Of a DNA stretch of 21,404 nt, positions 15,788 through 21,404 are shown piece by piece; the first letter of the stretch is position 1, and every line of letters begins with the position of its first letter. The notes under the pieces are model-generated. The model ran no database searches. It was not told the DNA's origin and saw only the letters and a program-made list of their open reading frames with translations. The position numbers and the translations under genes were made by a program. The DNA is taken from NCBI RefSeq assembly GCF_021647475.1, contig NZ_JAKIUR010000046.1, forward strand, positions 1 to 21,404. The letters run 5' to 3'. The DNA comes from Lutibacter sp. GTDB lineage: Bacteria; Bacteroidota; Bacteroidia; Flavobacteriales; Flavobacteriaceae.

Positions 15788-16285
15788 TTACAATATCAAC
15801 TTCTTTTTCAATTCCTCCACAATATTATAAACCGCCGGACAAATCTCCGTGTTTTTTATAGTTAAAGTGGTTAATTGGATAAATTTTCTACGATTGGTAT
15901 GTGGATATTCACTACACGCTTTTGGTCTAACATCATAAATAAAACAAGTATTATCACTCAAATCTAAAAAAGTGCAAGGTGCTGTTTTTAATACGTAAAA
16001 ATCGTCCGTATCACGCTCTAAATATTGCGAAATAAAATTCACAACTTTCATTTTCAAATGCTTTGCAATACGCTGAATATCTTTATCTGTAAAAATTGGA
16101 CTAGTAGTTTTACAACAATTTGCACAGGTTAAACAATCTGTTTTTTTAAATTCCTTTTTATGCAAATCCTGCATAATTAAATCTAGCTTTTTTGGAGTTC
16201 GCTTTTTTAATTTAGCAAAATATTTTTTGTTTTCTATTAACTTTTCTTCAGCAAGTTTTGGTAGTTCTTTTAAAAATTCATCCAT
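15788..16285 (-). CDS. YkgJ-family cysteine cluster protein
   Basis: The 165-residue protein carries the Fe/Zn-chelating cysteine cluster CLTCANCC (C51, C54, C57, C58), then APCTFLD, NTCFIYDVRPKAC and SEYPHTN, the typical order of the YkgJ/UPF0153 family. The cysteines probably bind a metal ion; the cellular role is unknown. The N-terminus is a charged helix rich in Lys. The gene is single and is transcribed away from argS; the two start codons are about 170 bp apart. Confidence 0.88.
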   Translation of the reverse strand: MDEFLKELPKLAEEKLIENKKYFAKLKKRTPKKLDLIMQDLHKKEFKKTDCLTCANCCKTTSPIFTDKDIQRIAKHLKMKVVNFISQYLERDTDDFYVLKTAPCTFLDLSDNTCFIYDVRPKACSEYPHTNRRKFIQLTTLTIKNTEICPAVYNIVEELKKKLIL

Positions 16286-16420
16286 AGTGCAAATATACTT
16301 TGTTACAACTTTGTATTTTACTTTTTATGAAAAAATAATATTTTCACTAAAAAACAACATTTCAATTTTAGTATTACCGAATTTGAATTTGTAAAACAGT
16401 AAAAACAAATTGTAATTTAC

Positions 16421-16428
16421 TATTTTTG
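16421..16428 (+). promoter_or_regulatory. -7 box of argS
   Basis: TATTTTTG is an exact TAnnTTTG match about 27 nt before the argS ATG. No convincing -33 element is seen. Confidence 0.45.
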
Positions 16429-16455
16429 CACTTCAAATTATTACCCATTAAAATA

Positions 16456-18234
16456 ATGCAAAAAATATTAGAACAGGCAGTTAAAAAAGGTTTGCAAAAA
16501 ATTTGCAACGTAACTATTGATTCCGTTGAATTTCAAGCAACTAAAAAGGATTTTGAAGGAGATTTCACTATTGTTGTATTTGCATTTTTACGCTTAATAA
16601 AAGGAAATCCTGTTGAAATTGGCACAAAACTCGGAGAATATTTAGTAGAAAATGTAACCGAAGTAAGCAGTTTTAATGTAGTTAAAGGTTTTTTAAATCT
16701 TGTTATTAGTGATTCTTATTTTTTAAACAGCTTTAATACCATCTATAAAATTGAAAATTTTGGTTTTGTTACTCCCAATCCAAAAGCTAAAGCGGTAATG
16801 GTAGAATATTCTTCGCCAAATACTAACAAACCGCTTCATTTAGGACATATCAGAAATAATTTATTGGGTTATTCCGTGGCTGAAATTATTGCCGCGTCTG
16901 GTAAAAAAGTGTATAAAACGCAAATAATAAACGATAGAGGAATTCATATTTGCAAAAGTATGTTGGCGTGGCAACGTTATGGAAATGGTGAAACTCCTGA
17001 AAGTACTAGCTTAAAAGGTGATAAATTAGTAGGTAATTATTATGTGAAATTTGACCAAGAATATAAAAAGGAAATTACCAAATTAATTGCTAAAGGAAAA
17101 ACAGAAGAGGAAGCAAAAAAACAAGCACCTATTTTAGTAGAAGCTCAACAAATGCTACGTAAATGGGAAGCTGGAGATACAGAAGTAGTTGCACTTTGGA
17201 AAAAAATGAATCAATGGGTTTTTGATGGCTTTGATATCACTTATACAGCATTAGGTGTAAATTTTGATAAAAACTATTACGAAAGTAATACGTATTTGTT
17301 AGGAAAAGATGTGGTTGCTGAAGGCTTAAAAAAAGGAATTTTCTTTAAAAAAGAAGATGGTTCGGTTTGGATTGATTTAACCGAAGAAGGTTTAGATGAA
17401 AAAATTGTATTGCGTGCAGACGGAACAGCAGTTTATATGACGCAAGATATAGGAACCGCCATTGAACGTTTTAAAGATTTTGATTTAGAATCTTTAATTT
17501 ATACCGTTGGTAATGAACAAGATTATCATTTTAAGGTATTATTTTTAATCTTATCTAAATTAGGCTACACGTGGGCAAAAAATTGCTATCATTTATCCTA
17601 CGGAATGGTAGATTTACCTAGTGGTAAAATGAAATCTAGAGAAGGAACGGTTGTAGATGCAGATGATTTAATGCTAGAAATGACCAATACAGCACGCAGT
17701 ATTTCTCAAGAATTAGGAAAACTAGAAGGATATTCCACCGAAGAAAAAGAAGTATTGTATAAAACCATTGGTTTAGGTGCTTTAAAATATTATATCTTAA
17801 AGGTTGATCCTAAAAAACGAATTCTATTTAACCCTGAAGAATCTGTCGATTTTGCAGGTAATACGGGCCCGTTTATTCAATATACCTATGCCAGAATTCA
17901 ATCGATTTTAAGGAAAGCAAATTTTGATTACCAGATCACATTAAGCAAAGTAAATGAAGTATCTTTACATGAAAAAGAACGGTCGTTAATTAAACAATTA
18001 TTGCTATTTCCTGAAATTATTCAAAATGCAGCAGCAAATCATAGTCCAGCTTTAATTGCTAATTATACCTATGATTTAGTAAAAGAATACAATTCATTTT
18101 ATCAAACCGTTCCTATTTTAGGATGTGAAAATGAACAAGAAAAAATTAGAAGAACCCAACTTTCTGAAAAAGTAGGTAAAATTATAAAAGCTGCATTTAA
18201 ATTATTAGGAATTAATGTTCCTGAAAGAATGTAA
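16456..18234 (+). CDS. argS: Arginine--tRNA ligase
   Basis: The class I aminoacyl-tRNA synthetase charges tRNA-Arg. The chosen start (ATG 16456, MQKILEQAVKKG) gives 592 residues; a TTG 30 nt upstream overlaps the -7 box and is unlikely. An N-terminal Add-1 domain is followed by the HIGH-type signature SSPNTNKPLHLGH (119-131) and the KMSKS-type KMKSR (391-395). The C-terminus (ALIANYTYDLVKEYNSFYQ...LLGINVPERM) is the family's anticodon-binding domain with the conserved PERM end. It is a single gene with a palindrome 20 nt after the stop. Confidence 0.96.
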   Translation: MQKILEQAVKKGLQKICNVTIDSVEFQATKKDFEGDFTIVVFAFLRLIKGNPVEIGTKLGEYLVENVTEVSSFNVVKGFLNLVISDSYFLNSFNTIYKIENFGFVTPNPKAKAVMVEYSSPNTNKPLHLGHIRNNLLGYSVAEIIAASGKKVYKTQIINDRGIHICKSMLAWQRYGNGETPESTSLKGDKLVGNYYVKFDQEYKKEITKLIAKGKTEEEAKKQAPILVEAQQMLRKWEAGDTEVVALWKKMNQWVFDGFDITYTALGVNFDKNYYESNTYLLGKDVVAEGLKKGIFFKKEDGSVWIDLTEEGLDEKIVLRADGTAVYMTQDIGTAIERFKDFDLESLIYTVGNEQDYHFKVLFLILSKLGYTWAKNCYHLSYGMVDLPSGKMKSREGTVVDADDLMLEMTNTARSISQELGKLEGYSTEEKEVLYKTIGLGALKYYILKVDPKKRILFNPEESVDFAGNTGPFIQYTYARIQSILRKANFDYQITLSKVNEVSLHEKERSLIKQLLLFPEIIQNAAANHSPALIANYTYDLVKEYNSFYQTVPILGCENEQEKIRRTQLSEKVGKIIKAAFKLLGINVPERM

Positions 18235-18254
18235 TTTAAAGCAAAAATAATATC

Positions 18255-18290
18255 ATTGCGAATTTTGTTATTTCAACAAAATGTGGCAAT
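18255..18290 (+). terminator. Palindrome after argS
   Basis: Arms ATTGC and GCAAT enclose ATTTTGTT and AACAAAAT around a 5-nt loop, shortly after the argS stop codon. It may terminate transcription; it also resembles the ATTGCGA-type dispersed repeats of this group. Confidence 0.5.
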
Positions 18291-18317
18291 CTAAATAAAA
18301 ATAGAATAATGTTCACC

Positions 18318-18513
18318 CGTTGTGCATTTTGATAAAATTTCGTCAATTCGAGTGAATTTTAGCCTTTTTAGGCATAAAATTAGTATCGAGAATAATAATT
18401 TTATTGAGGAACAGCTATTCTCGATACAATTTTTTATCAAAAATTACCTGCCTTGCCGTCAGGTAGGCTCGAACTAACGTAACAGTAAGTTTAAAGGGTC
18501 AAAATGCACAACG
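18318..18513. repeat. 196-bp palindromic element with perfect 15-bp terminal inverted repeats
   Basis: CGTTGTGCATTTTGA (18318-18332) is exactly inverted at 18499-18513. Inside are CGTCAATTCGAG (18341-18352), a perfect 11-bp inverted pair GTATCGAGAAT/ATTCTCGATAC (18383-18393, 18417-18427), a CCTG...CAGG hairpin and CGAACTAACG. No coding potential is visible. A shorter relative lies on the other side of lpdA. The gap between argS and lpdA holds nothing else recognisable apart from the lpdA -7 box. Confidence 0.7.
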
Positions 18514-18623
18514 AGTTAATGTTCATTAAAAAAATAAAGTGAAGAAACTATAAGTTATTTAAAGATTCGAAATCCTTTTAGTGAATTGAACAAGACATTT
18601 AAAAATTAAAAAGAATAAATACT

Positions 18624-18631
18624 TAAATTTG
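18624..18631 (+). promoter_or_regulatory. -7 box of the dihydrolipoyl dehydrogenase gene
   Basis: TAAATTTG matches TAnnTTTG exactly, 36 nt before the ATG. The -33 element is not clear. Confidence 0.45.
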
Positions 18632-18667
18632 CAGTATAAACAGCTGTTAACTTAGAAAATTAAAATT

Positions 18668-20056
18668 ATGAAATACGATATACTAATTATAGGAAGTGGA
18701 CCCGGAGGATATGTAACTGCCATTAGAGCTTCACAACTTGGCTTTAAAGTTGGAATTATAGAAAGAGAAAATTTAGGCGGAATTTGTTTAAACTGGGGAT
18801 GTATTCCTACCAAAGCCCTACTAAAAAGTGCCCAAGTGTACGATTATTTAAAACATGTAGATGCTTATGGTTTAAAAGCAGAAGCCATTGATAAAGATTT
18901 TGATGCTATTATAAAAAGAAGTCGTGGAATTGCTGAAGATATGAGTAAAGGTGTTCAATTTTTAATGAAAAAAAATAAAATTGAGGTCATTGAAGGTTTT
19001 GGAAAACTAAAAACTGGAAAAAAAGTTGATGTTACCGATAATGATGGAAAAGTAACAGAATATAGCACCGACCATATTATTATTGCAACAGGTGCTCGTT
19101 CAAGAGAATTACCAAGCTTACCACAAGACGGTAAAAAAGTAATTGGTTACCGCCAAGCAATGACATTGCCAAAACAACCAAAAAAAATGATTGTAGTTGG
19201 CTCAGGAGCTATTGGTGCTGAATTTGCTCATTTTTATAATGCAATAGGTACAGAAGTTACTATTGTTGAATTTTTACCGCATTTAGTTCCGTTAGAAGAC
19301 GAAGATGTTTCAAAACAATTTGAACGTTCCTTTAAAAAATCAGGTATTAAAGTAATGCTTAATTCATCTGTAGAATCAGTTGATACTTCAGGTAAAGGAG
19401 TTAAAGCAGTAGTAAAAACTAAAAAAGGCGAAGAAATTTTAGAAGCAGATATTTTACTTTCTGCAGTTGGAATTAAATCTAATATTGAAAATATTGGATT
19501 AGAAGATGTTGGCATTGTAACGGATAGGGATAAAATTTTAGTGAACGATTTTTATCAGACTAATATCCCAGGTTATTACGCTATTGGCGATGTTGTTCCT
19601 GGTCCTGCTTTAGCACACGTTGCGTCTGCAGAAGGAATTACTTGTGTTGAAAAAATTGCAGGTTTAAATACTGAACCTATAGATTATGGTAATGTTCCAG
19701 GTTGTACGTATGCAACTCCTGAAATTGCAAGTGTTGGATTAACAGAAGCACAGGCAAAAGAGCAGGGATACGAATTAAAAGTTGGTAAATTTCCATTCTC
19801 AGCTTCAGGTAAAGCTAAAGCTGCAGGAACACCTGACGGATTTGTAAAAGTAATTTTTGATGCAAAATATGGCGAGTGGTTAGGTTGCCATATGATTGGT
19901 GCTGGTGTAACTGACATGATTGCTGAAGCCGTTGTTGCCAGAAAACTAGAAACAACAGGGCACGAAATATTAAAAGCAATTCATCCGCATCCAACTATGA
20001 GCGAAGCAGTTATGGAAGCTGTAGCTGCTGCTTACGATGAAGTAATTCATTTATAA
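18668..20056 (+). CDS. lpdA: Dihydrolipoyl dehydrogenase (E3)
   Basis: The 462-residue FAD-dependent disulfide oxidoreductase reoxidises dihydrolipoamide in 2-oxoacid dehydrogenase or glycine cleavage complexes. The FAD-binding loop is GSGPGGY (9-15). The redox disulfide is C40/C45 in GGICLNWGCIPTK. The NAD-binding Rossmann motif is VVGSGAIGAEFAHFY. The second FAD contact is YAIGDVVPGPALAHVASAEG, and the C-terminal catalytic pair is H441/E446 in HPHPTMSEA. All hallmarks are intact. No E1 or E2 subunit gene is adjacent, so it may serve several complexes. The gene is flanked on both sides by related palindromic elements. Confidence 0.95.
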   Translation: MKYDILIIGSGPGGYVTAIRASQLGFKVGIIERENLGGICLNWGCIPTKALLKSAQVYDYLKHVDAYGLKAEAIDKDFDAIIKRSRGIAEDMSKGVQFLMKKNKIEVIEGFGKLKTGKKVDVTDNDGKVTEYSTDHIIIATGARSRELPSLPQDGKKVIGYRQAMTLPKQPKKMIVVGSGAIGAEFAHFYNAIGTEVTIVEFLPHLVPLEDEDVSKQFERSFKKSGIKVMLNSSVESVDTSGKGVKAVVKTKKGEEILEADILLSAVGIKSNIENIGLEDVGIVTDRDKILVNDFYQTNIPGYYAIGDVVPGPALAHVASAEGITCVEKIAGLNTEPIDYGNVPGCTYATPEIASVGLTEAQAKEQGYELKVGKFPFSASGKAKAAGTPDGFVKVIFDAKYGEWLGCHMIGAGVTDMIAEAVVARKLETTGHEILKAIHPHPTMSEAVMEAVAAAYDEVIHL

Positions 20057-20065
20057 AATATAATT

Positions 20066-20238
20066 ACGTCAATTCGAGTCTGCCTAACGACAAGGCAGGT
20101 AATTTTTTACAGAGAAACGAAAAAAATTGTATCGAGAATAGTAATTAAATAAAAGTTCTCGATACAAAATTTTTATTAATAACAAAAAAAGATTCTGAAA
20201 CAAGCCTACCTGCTGGTCAGGCAGGTTCAGAATAACGT
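20066..20238. repeat. Second palindromic element related to the one before lpdA
   Basis: It contains ACGTCAATTCGAG at the left end, a CTGCCT/AGGCAG hairpin, a perfect 12-bp inverted pair TTGTATCGAGAA/TTCTCGATACAA (20127-20138, 20156-20167) and a right-hand GCCTACCTGC...GGCAGG hairpin ending AATAACGT. Order and orientation of the core match the element at 18341-18479. The stretch holds no gene. Confidence 0.7.
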
Positions 20239-20268
20239 AACAAAAATAATTAGCTAATATTACTTACT

Positions 20269-20706
20269 ATGTTATCCTTCTTCAAAAAAAAACCAAAAGC
20301 CACTATTTCTGAAAAATTAAGTGATTATCCTGAAATTAATTATGATGGAGGAACAAAATTTGCTGAAAACGAATTTAATGATGTGTATTTAGATATTGAA
20401 GAATTAGGAGGTTTTCCATTTATACAAATTGCAATTATTGGAACTTTTTCTACAAGAATTAAAAAAGAAGGAGGTACGTTAACATTTAATTTTGAAAACG
20501 AAAAACTTACTTTAAATTCAGAACATGAGGAAATTGAATCGGATGAAATAAAAAATACGCCATTTAGTTTCACCCAAATTGATTTTGAGGCAACAGAAAA
20601 GGATATTGAAAAAATTCAACAACAAAAAATAACTAACATAACTTTTCAATTTTTAAAGGAAAAAATTTCTTTTAGTCCAATTATAATTGAGATTCCAGAA
20701 CCGTAA
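20269..20706 (+). CDS. Hypothetical cytoplasmic protein
   Basis: The 145-residue product (MLSFFKKKPKATISEKLSDY...) has no signal peptide or membrane helix and is rich in Glu, Lys and Ile. Alternating hydrophobic residues suggest beta strands (GFPFIQIAIIGTFSTRI, GGTLTFNFENEKLTLNS). I do not recognise the family. Codon usage resembles the neighbours and the frame is clean, so it is probably a real gene. It is convergent with the truncated efflux gene, which ends 50 nt downstream. Confidence 0.6.
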   Translation: MLSFFKKKPKATISEKLSDYPEINYDGGTKFAENEFNDVYLDIEELGGFPFIQIAIIGTFSTRIKKEGGTLTFNFENEKLTLNSEHEEIESDEIKNTPFSFTQIDFEATEKDIEKIQQQKITNITFQFLKEKISFSPIIIEIPEP

Positions 20707-20756
20707 ATTTAGTCTTTACTATTTTTAATAATCTAGTATAGTCTCATAAATTCATT

Positions 20757-21296
20757 TTAATCCTTATTTATCTGAATAGATTTATAAATAAGCGTTGGCA
20801 ACACAATTAACAATAACGGTAAAGCAAGTACAAAACCCCCTATTACAGCAATAGCCAATGGTTGATGCATTTGAGCACCTGTACCAATACCTAATGCTAA
20901 AGGTGTTAATGCTACAATTGCAGCTAAAACCGTCATTAAACTTGGTCGTAAACGAGCAGAAACAGCAAGTCTCATTGCTTTATTTGTTGAGTTATTTTTA
21001 TTTTCATCCAAAAATTTATGAATGGTAAATATTGAATTCTCCCCTATAATTCCTATAATCATAATGATACCTGTGTAACTTCCAACATTTAGTGGTGTAT
21101 TTGTTAGGTAAAGAGCAATTATACTACCTGAAATACCTAATGCACTTACCAAAAGAACGCTTAAAGAAATCTTTATATTTTTAAACATAAACAATACCAC
21201 CGTAAAAACTAGTAAGCCTCCTATTATTAATATCATTAATAATTCTTTAAATGATTTTTGTTGCTCTGCATAAGATCCTGGACTACCTACTAAATT
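20757..21296 (-). pseudogene. RND efflux transporter, C-terminal fragment truncated by IS3
   Basis: The reverse strand encodes about 180 residues matching the C-terminus of HME/HAE-type RND permeases (AcrB/CzcA/CusA superfamily): SYAEQQKSFKELL, a helix, FKNIKISLSVLLVSALGI, TNTPLNVGSYTGIIMIIGIIGEN, SARLRPSLMTVLAAIVALTPLALG and MHQPLAIAVIGG. Four membrane helices are visible. The recognisable protein begins abruptly next to an IS3-family end near 21297, so the first roughly 850 residues of a normal 1000+ residue pump are missing here. The internal ATG at 21234-21236 cannot yield a working pump. The upstream part may survive beyond the IS element, outside the window. Confidence 0.8.
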
Positions 21297-21404
21297 TGGG
21301 ACAATTTTCTTAAGCCACTTTATTAATAATTCCTTTCAATTTTATTTCCATTTCTAGGGGAGAAAGGTATCCTAAACTAGAATGCAGTCTTTTGGTGTTA
21401 TACC
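21297..21404 (-). mobile_element. IS3-family insertion sequence, right end (cut by window edge)
   Basis: The presumed IS end begins TGGGACAATTTTC at 21297 (the TG that is usual at IS3-family ends), directly after the RND reading frame, and the transposase stop codon lies 13 nt inside. The opposite end and target duplication lie outside the window, so the exact boundary is tentative. Confidence 0.6.
21310..21404 (-). CDS. IS3-family transposase, C-terminal end
   Basis: The last 31 residues are visible: YNTKRLHSSLGYLSPLEMEI, then KLKGIINKVA and a stop. YN.KR.HSSLGYLSP is the conserved C-terminus of IS3-family OrfB DDE integrases (rve domain, after the catalytic Glu). The rest lies past the window edge. 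Confidence 0.85.
   Translation of the reverse strand, partial: YNTKRLHSSLGYLSPLEMEIKLKGIINKVA

Noticed and set aside
19234..19917. Two reverse-strand frames inside lpdA
   Set aside because: Shadows of lpdA, which shows every family motif in the forward frame.
20340..20573. Reverse-strand frame inside the hypothetical gene at 20269
   Set aside because: Shorter, embedded in the forward gene and without any start signal.
1..21404. tRNA or rRNA genes
   Set aside because: No cloverleaf, CCA end or rRNA core sequence was recognised on either strand.

Overview
The window looks like a chromosomal segment of a marine or freshwater member of the Bacteroidota, most likely Flavobacteriaceae. The DNA is very AT-rich. 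Several genes carry a TAnnTTTG -7 box of the Bacteroidetes type, and Shine-Dalgarno sequences are largely absent. The housekeeping genes (CBS-domain cystathionine beta-synthase, LolC/E-type permease, NamZ/DUF1343 lipoprotein, YkgJ, ArgS, dihydrolipoyl dehydrogenase) read like flavobacterial orthologues. Both edges are cut through insertion sequences: an IS1595-like transposase on the left, and on the right an IS3-family transposase that has truncated an RND efflux pump gene.

The centre (about 5.3-15.5 kb) is a type II-C CRISPR-Cas locus with a split layout. cas1 and cas2 overlap on the + strand (5330-6534). They are followed by a two-gene satD-like/DUF3307 cassette (6753-8065), an array of 21 repeats with 20 spacers of exactly 30 nt (8232-9587), and a block of seven tandem palindromic units (9581-10430). 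A GIY-YIG nuclease gene and a large cas9 (1462 aa, all RuvC and HNH catalytic residues present) lie on the - strand. A tracrRNA gene diverges from cas9 at about 15396-15487 on the + strand, with its own promoter and terminator. The anti-repeat shows that the functional crRNAs are read from the - strand of the array.

The most interesting part is the satD-like/DUF3307 cassette placed between cas2 and the array. The first protein carries motifs resembling class III nucleotide cyclases plus a C-terminal helix-turn-helix. The second is a multi-pass membrane protein with conserved His/Asp pairs. The genes overlap by 7 nt and sit behind three perfectly phased 28-bp repeats, each an operator-like palindrome; the second and third contain a -7 box. 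The cassette is bracketed by two near-identical hairpins whose conserved loops resemble the tracrRNA anti-repeat. Whether this is a defence or signalling module tied to the CRISPR locus is inference.

The remaining sequence is ordinary chromosome with many short palindromic repeats. One tandem family has invaded the leader-distal end of the CRISPR array and lies next to the GIY-YIG gene. Another family flanks the dihydrolipoyl dehydrogenase gene.
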